From: an uncultured Verrucomicrobiota bacterium
GTDB taxonomy: Bacteria; Verrucomicrobiota; Verrucomicrobiia; Limisphaerales; UBA9464
Length of the DNA stretch: 54,123 nucleotides
Assembly: GCA_903907995.1 (NCBI GenBank)
Contig: CAIVQH010000055.1
Coordinates: 1 to 54,123, forward strand
Direction of reading: 5' to 3'
The position numbers and the translations under genes are program-made. Each line of letters starts with the position of its first letter. The stretch's first letter is position 1. Under the pieces are notes generated by a model. That model ran no database searches and was not told where the DNA came from. It saw nothing but the letters and a program-made list of their open reading frames with translations. Of the stretch, positions 37,043 through 46,255 are shown one piece after another.

Positions 37043-38212
37043 ATGACCACGAGCCATCCATCGCCGGTGGAAGGATCGAGATCCAAAGCCGCTTCCGCGA
37101 AGCTGGAAGACGCTCCTGCGGGCGGCGATTGTGTGGTCAAGGTCGGGGGCGATTGGCAGTTGAATGCCGCCATGCCTTCCTGGAACAGCTTAGTCGCCCA
37201 ACACGCGCCTGGAAATGTGCGTGTTGTCCCGGACAGCCTGGGAAAATGGGATTCCTCCCTCCTCCTGTTTCTGGTGCATGGCCGCAAGTGGTGCCTGCAA
37301 TCGAAGCATGCCCTGAACGCCGAGGCCCTGCCGGAAAATCTCCAGACACTGCTGCGCCAGATTGCCGAGGCCGACACTTCCCAGCAGAAGACCAAACCCG
37401 CCGCCAAAACCCTGGCCGAGCGCGTCCAGGCTTGGACGATCAACCTCGGGAAAAAGGTCCGGGAGAAGGTCCGGGAGAACGTCTCGTTCCTTGGCGACTG
37501 CACGCTGGGTTTCGTCAGGATAATGAGGCGGCCTCACAAATTCCGGTGGCTGGATGTCTTCGTCGAGATGCAGCAGTGCTGGGTTTCGTCGCTGCCGATT
37601 GTGGCCCTCGTCAGTTTCCTCGTCGGTGTCATCCTGGCCTTTCAGGCGGCAATCCAGCTCCAGCAGTACGGTGCCGCCGTTTTTGTCGCGGATCTCGTCG
37701 GCCTGTCAGTGGTGCGCGAGATGGGGCCGATGATGGCGGCCATGATCATGGCGGGCGGCATTGGGGCTGCCTTCGCCGCCCAGCTCGGCAACATGAAGGT
37801 CGGCTCGGAGATCGACGCGCTGGAGACGCTGGGGGTTTCCACCGTGGACTTCCTCGTGCTGCCCCGGCTGCTGGCGACCACGGTGATGATGCCGATCATG
37901 GCCCTGTACGCGAACGTGCTGGGCATCCTGGGCGGCATGTTTGTCTCCGCCACGATGCTGAGCATCCCGGCCACGGCTTACTGGGTGGAGACCCAGAACC
38001 GGGTGGGCCTGCTGGATGTGGGCAGCGGGCTGATCAAGAGCTTCGTCTTCGGCCTGGGCATCGGCCTCGCCGGCTGCCTGCGCGGCATGAACTGCGAGCC
38101 GAGCGCCACCGGCGTGGGCAAGGCGACCACCTCAGCAGTTGTCACGGGCATCCTCCTCATCGTCATCACGGACGCTGTGTTCGCCCTGATCTTCAACGTA
38201 CTGGGTATCTGA
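37043..38212 (+). CDS. mlaE: MlaE-family ABC permease with N-terminal STAS-like extension
   Basis: 389 residues. Residues 1-about 130 look STAS/MlaB-like (DCVVKVGGDWQLNAAMPSW). The permease follows with LVGVILAFQAAIQLQQYGA, REMGPMMAAMIMAGGIGAAFAAQLGNMKV and EIDALETLGV, the MlaE signature. It should form the membrane channel of a phospholipid or other lipid transporter at the inner membrane. First gene of an mla operon, 8 bp before the ATPase. The 230 bp upstream separate it from the divergent CobW operon. Confidence 0.94.
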   Translation: MTTSHPSPVEGSRSKAASAKLEDAPAGGDCVVKVGGDWQLNAAMPSWNSLVAQHAPGNVRVVPDSLGKWDSSLLLFLVHGRKWCLQSKHALNAEALPENLQTLLRQIAEADTSQQKTKPAAKTLAERVQAWTINLGKKVREKVRENVSFLGDCTLGFVRIMRRPHKFRWLDVFVEMQQCWVSSLPIVALVSFLVGVILAFQAAIQLQQYGAAVFVADLVGLSVVREMGPMMAAMIMAGGIGAAFAAQLGNMKVGSEIDALETLGVSTVDFLVLPRLLATTVMMPIMALYANVLGILGGMFVSATMLSIPATAYWVETQNRVGLLDVGSGLIKSFVFGLGIGLAGCLRGMNCEPSATGVGKATTSAVVTGILLIVITDAVFALIFNVLGI

Positions 38213-38220
38213 CCCGAACC

Positions 38221-39033
38221 ATGGACCCGAACCCGACAGCTCCCGCGATCGAAGTGAAGCACCTCGCCTGCGGCTACGACGAATCGGTCGTGCTGCAGGA
38301 TGTGTCCTTCACGGTCAAACCCCGCGAGCTGCTCTTCATCATCGGCGGCAGCGGCTGTGGCAAGAGCACCCTGCTCCGCTGCCTAATCGGGTTGCTGCAA
38401 CCGATCAGGGGCGACGTCGCCTATTTCGGCCAAAGCTTCACGGGCGCGGATTCCGCCCAACGGCGTGAGATCCTAAAAACCTTCGGGGTGCTCTATCAGA
38501 ACAACGCGCTGTGGAGTTCCATGACGCTGGCGGAAAATGTGTCCCTGCCACTGGAGATACACACCTCGCTGTCGCGCGCCGACCGGGAGGAGATCGTCAC
38601 GCTGAAACTCACCGAGGTGGGTCTGGCCGGCTCGGAAGATCTCTACCCTTCGGAGCTCAGTGGCGGCATGAAGAAACGCGCGGCCCTCGCCCGCGCCCTG
38701 GCGTTGGATCCGGCGATTGTGTTCTTCGATGAACCCTCGGAGGGGCTCGACCCGATCACGTCGCGGGAAATGGACCGCCTGATCCTGCAGGTTCGGGATG
38801 TCCTAGGCACTACGATGGTCATCGTGTCGCACCAGCTCTCCAGCATTTTCCGGCTCGCCGACCGCGTCCTCATGTTCGATCGCACCGCCAAAGGCATCAT
38901 CGCCGAGGGCAAACCCGACGAACTGGCCGCCCACAGCGAGGACTCCCGCGTGCGCGACTTTCTGAAACGGGATGACGGTCCGGCCCCTCAGCCCAACCCC
39001 GCAGAGGGTGGTTCGAAAACACACTCATCATGA
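38221..39033 (+). CDS. mlaF: Mla-type ABC transporter ATP-binding protein
   Basis: 270 residues from ATG 38221. Walker A GGSGCGKST, Q-loop region, signature LSGGMKKRAALARA, Walker B IVFFDEPSEGLDP and the H-loop VIVSHQ. It powers the lipid transporter with MlaE and MlaD. It overlaps the mlaD start by ATGA. A longer in-frame extension upstream overlaps mlaE and was rejected. Confidence 0.95.
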   Translation: MDPNPTAPAIEVKHLACGYDESVVLQDVSFTVKPRELLFIIGGSGCGKSTLLRCLIGLLQPIRGDVAYFGQSFTGADSAQRREILKTFGVLYQNNALWSSMTLAENVSLPLEIHTSLSRADREEIVTLKLTEVGLAGSEDLYPSELSGGMKKRAALARALALDPAIVFFDEPSEGLDPITSREMDRLILQVRDVLGTTMVIVSHQLSSIFRLADRVLMFDRTAKGIIAEGKPDELAAHSEDSRVRDFLKRDDGPAPQPNPAEGGSKTHSS

Positions 39034-40019
39034 AAGCCAAGCTCAACCCGGTCGTCGTGGGCACCTTCGTCCTCGGTGGTATTGTGCTCGTCGTGGTCGC
39101 GCTGCTCTCATTTCGCTCCCTCCACCTGTTCTCCAAGCCGGCGCGCTTTCAGGCTTATTTCAATGAATCGGTGTCCGGACTGGACGTGGGCAGTCCGGTA
39201 AAATTTCGAGGTGTCCGCGTCGGCCGGGTGGCGGCCCTCCAGATCCGCTATGATGACCAGGTGCGGCGGTCGCTGGTCGCGGTCACCGCCGAACTGGAGG
39301 AGAACACGGTCCGTGATCGTTCGGGAAAACCGGTCAAGCTGGGGGATCGGGCCATCCTGCAACGGCTGATCGACGAGGGGTTGCGCGCCAAGATCGCCCT
39401 CGTCGGCATCACCGGAATGCAATTTGTGGAACTGGATCTGTTCGACCCGAAGGAATTTCCCGCGAAAGACGGGGCCGGCGGGGAGGAGAAATATCCGGTC
39501 GTGCCGACATTGCGCTCCGACATAGCCGAGCTGGTCGAGAATCTCTCCAAGACCGCCAACAACCTGAACAAGGTCGATTTCGCCGCCCTTTCGCGCGAGC
39601 TCGAGGGCTTGCTGGCCACCATGAACCAGCAGATCAGCACCGTGGACCTGAAACAATTGGTGGCGAAAGTGACTGCGGCGGCCGATTCCATCGCGTCGTT
39701 GGCCGGTTCCGCCGAGACCAAGTCGGCGTTTGCGAGCCTGGGCAAGACCGCCACCGACCTGCAGGGCCTGATCGCCAGGCTGGATGCCCAGGTCGGACCG
39801 GTCGGAACCGAACTCGTGCAGTCCTTGCGCTCGTTTCACGACGCGGCCGAGAGCATCCACAAGCTGCTCGGCCCGCAGACCGGCCTGGGCGAGGAAGCAG
39901 ACCGCACGTTGCAGCAGGTGGGGGAAGCGGCCTCGTCGCTGCAACGCCTCGCAGACTTTCTCGAACGGAACCCTAAGGCCCTGCTCACGGGGAAAAAGCG
40001 GCCGGACAAAGACCCCTAA
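39030..40019 (+). CDS. mlaD: MlaD-family MCE lipid-transport protein
   Basis: 329 residues. One N-terminal membrane anchor (PVVVGTFVLGGIVLVVVALLSF) and one MCE domain (FNESVSGLDVGSPVKFRGVRVGRV, LGDRAILQRLIDEGLRAKI). A long helical tail (about residues 160-330) could form part of a lipid tunnel or bridge. It should carry lipids between inner and outer membrane. Its ATG overlaps mlaF and it ends 4 bp before the lipoprotein gene. Confidence 0.94.
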   Translation: MKAKLNPVVVGTFVLGGIVLVVVALLSFRSLHLFSKPARFQAYFNESVSGLDVGSPVKFRGVRVGRVAALQIRYDDQVRRSLVAVTAELEENTVRDRSGKPVKLGDRAILQRLIDEGLRAKIALVGITGMQFVELDLFDPKEFPAKDGAGGEEKYPVVPTLRSDIAELVENLSKTANNLNKVDFAALSRELEGLLATMNQQISTVDLKQLVAKVTAAADSIASLAGSAETKSAFASLGKTATDLQGLIARLDAQVGPVGTELVQSLRSFHDAAESIHKLLGPQTGLGEEADRTLQQVGEAASSLQRLADFLERNPKALLTGKKRPDKDP

Positions 40020-40023
40020 TCCT

Positions 40024-40728
40024 ATGAACTTTTCACCCAAGACCGGTTCGCCCGGCAGCCATTCTGCGAACCATACTATGGGGCTCCTGCTAGGCACTGT
40101 GGTCGCCATTCTCCTGGGCGGCTGCAGTTTCATGCGTCCGCAGGAGGACCCGACCCGGTTCTATGTGCTCAGCGCAGCGCACTCCGCCAGCGGGCCAACT
40201 GCAGAAAGCGGTCGCAAACGGTTGCAGGTCGGGTTGAAGCCGGTGGAATTGCCGCGCTATCTGCAGGGCCGATCCATGGTGGTACGGATGGGCACGAATG
40301 AAATCCAGTTCGCAGAGTTCGACCGCTGGGCCGAGCCGCTGGACCAGGCCATCAGCCAGGTGATGAAGGAAAATCTCAGTCATGCCCCCAACGTGGCGCG
40401 TGTGGCAGTAAACTCGCATGGAGATAGCACGGTGGATTGCGAGGTGGCGATCCGGGTTTTGTCCTGCGAGGGAGTTCGCGTGGCCAATGGCGACGGTTCA
40501 GTTCGGTTTGAAGCCACGTGGGAAGTACGGCCGGTCGGGACCAATTCGGTGGCGGCCAAGCGCGGTGGATTCACGGCCGAGGCCGTGGCGTGGGATGGGA
40601 AGGACTACGGCCAATTGGCCGGACGACTCAGTGAAGCCATGGCGGCAGCGGCAAACGCGATCGCGGCGGACCTGCCCCCAATCGCCATGTCGCCATCCGG
40701 GGAAACCCGGGAAACAGCCAAGCCATAA
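40024..40728 (+). CDS. ABC-type transport auxiliary lipoprotein (PqiC/DUF330-like)
   Basis: 234 residues from ATG 40024; a second in-frame ATG at 40078 gives an equally good signal. Lipobox LLGGC, then DPTRFYVLSA, LQVGLKPVELPRYLQ, and IQFAEFDRWAEPLDQAI, the PqiC/DUF330 pattern. Probably an outer-membrane lipoprotein that completes the MCE machine. Fourth and last gene of the operon. Confidence 0.9.
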   Translation: MNFSPKTGSPGSHSANHTMGLLLGTVVAILLGGCSFMRPQEDPTRFYVLSAAHSASGPTAESGRKRLQVGLKPVELPRYLQGRSMVVRMGTNEIQFAEFDRWAEPLDQAISQVMKENLSHAPNVARVAVNSHGDSTVDCEVAIRVLSCEGVRVANGDGSVRFEATWEVRPVGTNSVAAKRGGFTAEAVAWDGKDYGQLAGRLSEAMAAAANAIAADLPPIAMSPSGETRETAKP

Positions 40729-40791
40729 CCACAGGGCAATCCCGGAGCATCGGGTCTTTGCCTGGCCTCGACGGCGTTCTAACCTCCGACC

Positions 40792-41643
40792 ATGCCGGAA
40801 CTGCCCGAAGTCGAAGTCCTCGTTCGTCACCTTGATCCGCTTCTGCGAGGCCGGACGGTCCGGGGGGTGTCCGTGAACCGCCCTAAAATCGTGGCGCCCA
40901 GCTCGGCCGAGGAGCTTTCCGCACGCCTCGTCGGGGCCACCTTTGGCGCAACCTCCCGCCGGGCGAAATATCTCCTGTTCGAACTCCAACCCGGGCGAAA
41001 GCAGGAACCGTTCACACTGATCGGACACCTGGGCATGACCGGGCGGATGTTTCTCCAGCCCAAGCAGGCTCCGCTGCCCAAACACGCCGCCGTGTCGCTG
41101 GATCTTGGACCCGAACGGTTTGTGTTTGAGGACACGCGCTATTTTGGCCGCTTTCACCTGGATACCGCCGCCCTGACGTCGCTGGGGCCGGAACCGCTTT
41201 CGGAAGACTTCACACCCAAAGTTTTCGCCGCCGCGCTGAAACGCTCCGCCCAGCCGATCAAGGTGAAGCTGCTCGACCAGACTGTCGTCGCGGGTATCGG
41301 CAACATTTATGCCAGCGAGGCGCTGTTCCGCGCCGGCATTTCGCCGCGCCGGGCTGCCAATCGGCTGAAGTCCGACCAGATTGCGCGGCTACGGGAAACC
41401 GTCCGCGAAGTCCTCGCCGAGGCCATCAGGTGCGGCTCCACGATCCCCCTGGACTTTGCGGGCGGCAAGGATGGCTTGTTCTATTACGGCGTGGCCGCTG
41501 AAAAGGGTGCCAATTTCTACGACGAACGACTGCGGGTTTACGACCGCGCCGGCCAGCCGTGTCCGACCTGCAAAAGCCCCGTCCGGCAAATGGTTCAGGC
41601 CGCCCGCAGCACCTATTGGTGCCCGCAGTGTCAGCGGGGGTGA
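40792..41643 (+). CDS. mutM: Formamidopyrimidine-DNA glycosylase
   Basis: 283 residues. Pro2/Glu3 catalytic pair in PELPEVEVLVRHL, the conserved DNA-binding Lys in RRAKYLLFEL, GHLGMTGRM, the central NIYASEALF helix, and a C-terminal zinc finger with CPTC and CPQC. Removes 8-oxoguanine and formamidopyrimidines from DNA. Stands alone 63 bp after the mla operon. Confidence 0.97.
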   Translation: MPELPEVEVLVRHLDPLLRGRTVRGVSVNRPKIVAPSSAEELSARLVGATFGATSRRAKYLLFELQPGRKQEPFTLIGHLGMTGRMFLQPKQAPLPKHAAVSLDLGPERFVFEDTRYFGRFHLDTAALTSLGPEPLSEDFTPKVFAAALKRSAQPIKVKLLDQTVVAGIGNIYASEALFRAGISPRRAANRLKSDQIARLRETVREVLAEAIRCGSTIPLDFAGGKDGLFYYGVAAEKGANFYDERLRVYDRAGQPCPTCKSPVRQMVQAARSTYWCPQCQRG

Positions 41644-41739
41644 ATGGTTTGAACGCCGGCAGACAGCCCGTGTTTGAACGCCGGGGGGTCCGCGTTGGTT
41701 TATCTTTCCGTGCCCAAGGTGGAAGATCTCCAAGGTCCT

Positions 41740-42387
41740 ATGTTCAATCCATTGTCGGGGAATCCCAAGCGGCGCGACCGGCGGCGGCTTTTCCTGGCGA
41801 TCCTGTTCGCCGTGGTCGCGATGACGGTGACGTTCACCGTTTTCGATTTTGCCACGCCAGGCTCATCCAAGAACCGTTCGGAATTCATGTGCCCCCTGCC
41901 GATCGACTCTCGGAGAGGCCGCCTACCGGACCTTCCCCGGACGTTTTCACTCAAGATCTCCATCACGGATGCGGTTTCGGAATATGCCAATCTGACCGGC
42001 AGATCCAGCCTGCCTACCGCGGTGTTCTGGCTGCGCAGCAAGGATGACTTCTGCCGGAGATTTCTCCGGAAAATTGGGATCGCCCAAGGGATCGAATCCA
42101 TCTGCAAAACAAAGTTACCTTCGGGCGACATCGAGTTCGCCCGACAGCCCAAGTCCAGGACTGAGGAGCCTGTTTCACTGAACTACGAAACGACCGCGAT
42201 TTCCTCCTCGGTGTGGCGCTGGACCAGCCCCTCACTCGACTCAGACCATCTGGTCTTTGACAGTCCTTCCCGGCGGGTGCTCGACCTATGGGAGGCCCTT
42301 CGCAATGAAGGTGTGGAATTGCAGCCTGTTGGAACCAACCGAATCCGCGCGATCTGGCATCCGTCGGGACCGCCCAAACCGCGGTAA
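41740..42387 (+). CDS. Hypothetical single-pass membrane protein
   Basis: 215 residues from ATG 41740; an upstream in-frame TTG at 41674 is less likely. Basic N-terminus (NPKRRDRRR), one membrane helix (FLAILFAVVAMTVTFTVF), then an extracytoplasmic domain that ends VELQPVGTNRIRAIWHP, recalling secretin/STN-type strand endings. I do not recognise the family. Convergent with the membrane glycosyltransferase gene. Confidence 0.6.
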   Translation: MFNPLSGNPKRRDRRRLFLAILFAVVAMTVTFTVFDFATPGSSKNRSEFMCPLPIDSRRGRLPDLPRTFSLKISITDAVSEYANLTGRSSLPTAVFWLRSKDDFCRRFLRKIGIAQGIESICKTKLPSGDIEFARQPKSRTEEPVSLNYETTAISSSVWRWTSPSLDSDHLVFDSPSRRVLDLWEALRNEGVELQPVGTNRIRAIWHPSGPPKPR

Positions 42388-42418
42388 CGCTTTGCAGGCC
42401 CGCCAATCACCGGCCACC

Positions 42419-44089
42419 TCAGCGGTGCCGGAGCAGCAGCCAGTTTTCCAGCCCGGGATCGGTTTCGGCCACCGTGTATTCGTCCAGCACCCGTTGTAGC
42501 AGGTCGGCCGGGAGCACGCGGGAAAGCTCCTGCCGTAAGCGTTCCAGCCGATTTTCCGTCGGGCCCTTTTTTCCCGGTCCGGTCAGGAAGCAGACCAGCA
42601 GGTCGGTTTTGGGCAGTTGTGCGCGCAGCTGATCCTGATCGGCGGCAGTACGCGTCCCCGTGACAAACAGTGTGTTTCGCAGAGGCGCCCATTTCCGCTC
42701 GGCCGCATACCATCCGCCGCCCAGCCAGTTGCTGAACACGATCATCTGGGAGCCTGGCCGCGCTTCGAGCCAGCCACGGGCGGCCTGCCAGATCAGAATC
42801 TCCGGATCCTGCCGACCGCCCCATACGAAACCTACCGGTGTCTCCACGCGGATCATCGTGGATGACGGCTTCACCGCGGCAGTGCGCAAAAACATGGCCA
42901 CGCTGGCGGCGTAAGTGCCAAGCGCCAGGCCGAGACCCGCGACCCGGGGCAGGCGCAGCGCCAGCAACAACAGCACGGGAACCAGGGCAAACGCGTACTG
43001 GAAAAACAGCCATTGCCGGCCGAAATAGCCGACCTTGTTCACCGACCCGCACAGGTAAAATGCCAGGAGCACCCCAGCCGGATACCAGAGCGCCTCCGGC
43101 ATCCGGTCGGCCTTCCAGCCACGCGCCGCAGGGAGCAGCCGGACGGCAGTCGCCAGCAAGCCCACCACGACCGGCACGAAGATCGGCGCAATGAAAACGA
43201 GGAAGTGCTGGGGGCTCAGCCAAAGATCCAGCCGGTCGTAGGGATAGGTACTGACCACCCAGAGCGGCCAGAGCGTGCGGACTGCCAGGTCGGGCGGCAG
43301 CACGGCGTAGAAGAGCCCGATCCGCAGGGCTTCGGCCGCCACGCAGGCGAGGCCGGCGCGCAGCCAGAAGGGAAACCAGGCCCGGCGGTCGCTCCGCGAG
43401 CCATCCAGCAGCAGATGGACGGCATCGGTCAGGAAATACCCGGCCACGCCAAACGCCGCGCCGCCGAATTTGGTCATTTGCCAGAGGAAAAGAAACAGGC
43501 CGATCCGGAACGCATCCCGGGCCGTACGCTCGCGCAGTGGTCGCCAGCCGGAGGCCAGCCCGATCAGCCACAGCCGCTCGAAACTCAGATACTCAAAGTT
43601 CGCCCCGAAGGACAGGATCAGCGGGCTGCGATAGAAGACCGTGAGACACAGCGAGGCGAGGCCCAGCAGGCCGGCCAGCAACAGGGCCTCATTACGGCTG
43701 CGGGCGGCCCGCGCGAGCCAGCGGAACAGCGCCGCCACGACCACCAGGCTCAGGCACAGGTGGAAAGCGACGCCCGTTTGGACGGTGTTTCCGAACACCT
43801 TGGCAAAGGCCGCGTAGGCGTAGAGGGGCAGCGGCCCATACTGGCATTCGACATCCCGATAGAGCAGGCCGCCTGAGCCGAGCACCTGCGCGCGATAGAG
43901 CTGGTTGCCATGCTCCCCGGTCAGCCAGTCCGCCCCGTAGAAGCGCGCAGGGAACTCGCGCACCAAAAACCAGCCGAGCAGGCCCAACACGGCCACCAGC
44001 CCAAGCAATGTGCCCCAGAGGAACCGCTGGGAAGGCAGGGTGTCACGCGTGGCTGTGGCTGTCTCGGGCGCGCTGGCGGAGGAATTCAT
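42419..44089 (-). CDS. Multipass membrane protein, GT39-like (GT-C) glycosyltransferase
   Basis: 556 residues with about 11-12 membrane segments. After the first segment comes the loop YRDVECQYGPLPLYAYAAF, with acidic residues in the position typical of GT-C enzymes, and the C-terminal roughly 150 residues are soluble. It is likely to transfer a polyprenyl-linked sugar to a surface polymer. Third gene of a sugar operon after an epimerase and a broken GT2. Confidence 0.78.
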   Translation of the reverse strand: MNSSASAPETATATRDTLPSQRFLWGTLLGLVAVLGLLGWFLVREFPARFYGADWLTGEHGNQLYRAQVLGSGGLLYRDVECQYGPLPLYAYAAFAKVFGNTVQTGVAFHLCLSLVVVAALFRWLARAARSRNEALLLAGLLGLASLCLTVFYRSPLILSFGANFEYLSFERLWLIGLASGWRPLRERTARDAFRIGLFLFLWQMTKFGGAAFGVAGYFLTDAVHLLLDGSRSDRRAWFPFWLRAGLACVAAEALRIGLFYAVLPPDLAVRTLWPLWVVSTYPYDRLDLWLSPQHFLVFIAPIFVPVVVGLLATAVRLLPAARGWKADRMPEALWYPAGVLLAFYLCGSVNKVGYFGRQWLFFQYAFALVPVLLLLALRLPRVAGLGLALGTYAASVAMFLRTAAVKPSSTMIRVETPVGFVWGGRQDPEILIWQAARGWLEARPGSQMIVFSNWLGGGWYAAERKWAPLRNTLFVTGTRTAADQDQLRAQLPKTDLLVCFLTGPGKKGPTENRLERLRQELSRVLPADLLQRVLDEYTVAETDPGLENWLLLRHR

Positions 44090-44099
44090 GGGCCGCCGT

Positions 44100-44800
44100 T
44101 CAGCGCTTCCGGTAGTCGCCCCGGCTGAAATACTTCTCCAGCCACACGTAGAGACAGATGAACAGATAGCGGCTGCCCATCTCCTTCATCTTGAGCTTCG
44201 CCTCGCCCGTCCGCCGGTTGCGCCAGGTGATGGGAATGATCGTGTAGCTGAACCCGCGCACAATCGCCTTCAGCGGTATCTCCACTGTGAGATTGAAATG
44301 CGGCGCGATCAGCGGTCGGCAGCCGGCAATGACCTCGGCCCGGTAGGCCTTGAAGGCGTTCGTCGTGTCGTTCAGCGCGTGGTTGAACATGAGCCGGATG
44401 AAGAAATTTGCCATCCGGTTCACCAGCAGCTTGACCCTCGGGTAGTCGATGACGCCACCGCCCTTGATGAAGCGGCTGCCGAACACGCAATCGTAGCCCT
44501 TGTTCAGCTCCTCCCAATAGCGCACGGCATCCCGGGTGTCGTCCGACTCGTCGGCCATCATGATCGTGACCGCATCGCCGTGCATGTGGTCCAGCCCGTA
44601 CACGATCGCCCGTCCAAAACCGTGCGGGCCGGGATTCTGCACGGGGTTCAGCTCGGCGATGCGCTCCTTCAGCGCGGTCAGTTTTTCCCAGGTGGCATCC
44701 GTGCTGCCGTCGTCCACGACCACTCCTCATCCCGCGCGGGGATGATGATGCTGTACCGGCGCAAGGGCCGCGCGCTGGGGTTGGGTACGTTCGGGTTCAT
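44100..44800 (-). pseudogene. Frameshifted GT2 polyprenyl-phosphate glycosyltransferase
   Basis: The N-terminus (MNPNVPNPSARPLRRYSIII, then PARDEE) starts at ATG 44800, overlapping the epimerase stop. At about 44727 the reading jumps to another frame with VVVDDGSTDATW, and the rest (NPGPHGFGRAIVYGL, MADESDD, GSRFIKGGG, EMGSRYLF, KYFSRGDYRKR) is a normal DPM-synthase-like GT2. About 22 residues between PARDEE and VVVDDGSTD in relatives are absent, so a deletion not divisible by three appears to have removed part of the nucleotide-binding fold. An assembly error is the other explanation. Confidence 0.85.
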
Positions 44801-45867
44801 CGCACGCCGGATAGTTCCAGCCATCGGGGATTCGCCTCCGCATGGGCGGCGATCTCCTCCAGAATTGTCAGCAAAGAGGTGCGCGGCTGCCAGCCCCATT
44901 GCTGGGCGGCCAGCCGCGCATCCAATGCCAGCCAGGCCACATCAAATGGACGCGGGACGGGATCGCTCGTGACTTCCCGCACGCCAAACCGATCCGCGCA
45001 CCATGCACTGAGCTTGGCCAGGGACATCACCTGAGCCCGGCCACCCGCAACATTCTGGATTCGGGCCACGTCGCGGGCCGGCTCCGTGAGCTGACGACGC
45101 AGCAGCGGCACGAGATCCGCCGGATGCAGGCAATCCCGCGCCTGGGCCCCGGTACCGTCAAATCCGATGTACTTGAGCGGACGCTGCCGAAGCCACGCAT
45201 TGATCCAGTAGGCGAAGATGCCCTGGTCCGCCCGACCAAACTGCCCTGCCCCCGCCAGGACTCCGCAACGGTTGATCCAGACCGGAAAGCCGAACGTCGC
45301 GCCGTACTCCAGCGCGAGCTGTTCCGACGCGAGCTTGGTCACGCCGTAGAGCGACACCGGCGGTGCGGTGGAAAAATCCTCGGCCACGCCTTCAGCTGAG
45401 ACTCCTGTGGGCAACGGCTGGGCGGTGTCGAGATCATAGGCCAGCCCCACTTTCTTCAACGGCAGAGTCGCCAGCGGCGGCAGCGAATACACCCGGCTGG
45501 TACTGAGCAGCACAAAACCGGCGCGCTGGCTCCGGCAGTATTCGAGCACATTCACGGTTCCGAGCAGGTTGTGCTCGACCAACTGACGGCTGCCGCCCTC
45601 GCCCGTGAGCCCGGCCAGCACGCTGGGATTGGCCGCGGCATCGATCACCCAGTCCACTGCCGGCCAGTCCGCCAGATCCGAGGCGCATCGCAGGTCGCCA
45701 TGGATGAGCCGCACACCCAACTGGCGGAGGACATCGCGATTCAGCTCGGAACCTTCGCGGCCAAGGTGGTCAAAGCCGGTGAGCTCCACGCCCGGCCACT
45801 CGGCCAGAAGCTGCCGCGCCAGCGTGCTGCCCACAAAACCACAGGCTCCAGTGATGAGTATCTTCAC
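44797..45867 (-). CDS. NAD-dependent epimerase/dehydratase (CDP-paratose 2-epimerase-like)
   Basis: 356 residues. Rossmann motif GACGFVGS (7-14), D-A-A-A-N-P-S-V in the catalytic strand, SLYGVTKLASE with Tyr/Lys, and the CDP-paratose epimerase-like WINRCGVLAGAGQFG. It probably interconverts a nucleotide sugar for the polymer assembled by the downstream membrane enzyme. First gene of the operon, overlapping the GT2 remnant by 4 bp. Confidence 0.85.
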   Translation of the reverse strand: MKILITGACGFVGSTLARQLLAEWPGVELTGFDHLGREGSELNRDVLRQLGVRLIHGDLRCASDLADWPAVDWVIDAAANPSVLAGLTGEGGSRQLVEHNLLGTVNVLEYCRSQRAGFVLLSTSRVYSLPPLATLPLKKVGLAYDLDTAQPLPTGVSAEGVAEDFSTAPPVSLYGVTKLASEQLALEYGATFGFPVWINRCGVLAGAGQFGRADQGIFAYWINAWLRQRPLKYIGFDGTGAQARDCLHPADLVPLLRRQLTEPARDVARIQNVAGGRAQVMSLAKLSAWCADRFGVREVTSDPVPRPFDVAWLALDARLAAQQWGWQPRTSLLTILEEIAAHAEANPRWLELSGVR

Positions 45868-46038
45868 GAACGAATGCCGTCACCCGCTGCCCCTGGCGGA
45901 CGCGATGCGCGGCCTGCCCATGGAAAACCACGGCGACAGGCACCGCCAGCCGAATGTGCGGCTCAAGTCAGGCCAGACCCGCCCCGGTGTCAGAACTTTT
46001 GCGGCAACAGGCCGCACGATAGCGGTTGGAAATGAGAC

Positions 46039-46067
46039 TTGCCGCCCACGTTCCCGGAGCATACATA
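46039..46067 (+). promoter_or_regulatory. Predicted promoter of tRNA-Thr
   Basis: TTGCCG and TACATA separated by 17 bp, placing the start about 30 bp before the tRNA. It lies in the intergenic region after the epimerase start. Confidence 0.5.
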
Positions 46068-46104
46068 CACCGCGCGCAAGGCTTCCCGCCCTGCCCGCCT
46101 CATT

Positions 46105-46190
<86 letters not shown>

Positions 46191-46227
46191 CGGGTTACGC
46201 ACGGAACAGAAAAAGCGCCTTGAAAAA

Positions 46228-46254
46228 TGCGCAACAGTTGCGCAACAGTGCGCA
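46228..46254. promoter_or_regulatory. Probable integrase arm sites, left (TGCGCAACAGT x2)
   Basis: Two direct copies of TGCGCAACAGT plus a GCGCA stub end 1 bp before the integrase ATG. Two copies of the core GCGCAACA recur near attR at 52913-52930, and the core also occurs as a palindrome inside the integrase gene (46530-46550). Position on both sides of the element fits integrase or excisionase arm binding with autoregulation. Confidence 0.65.
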
Positions 46255-46255
46255 C

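Noticed and set aside
44678-44899. Independent small gene ending the epimerase region
   Set aside because: It is the N-terminal fragment of the frameshifted GT2 gene plus upstream shadow sequence.
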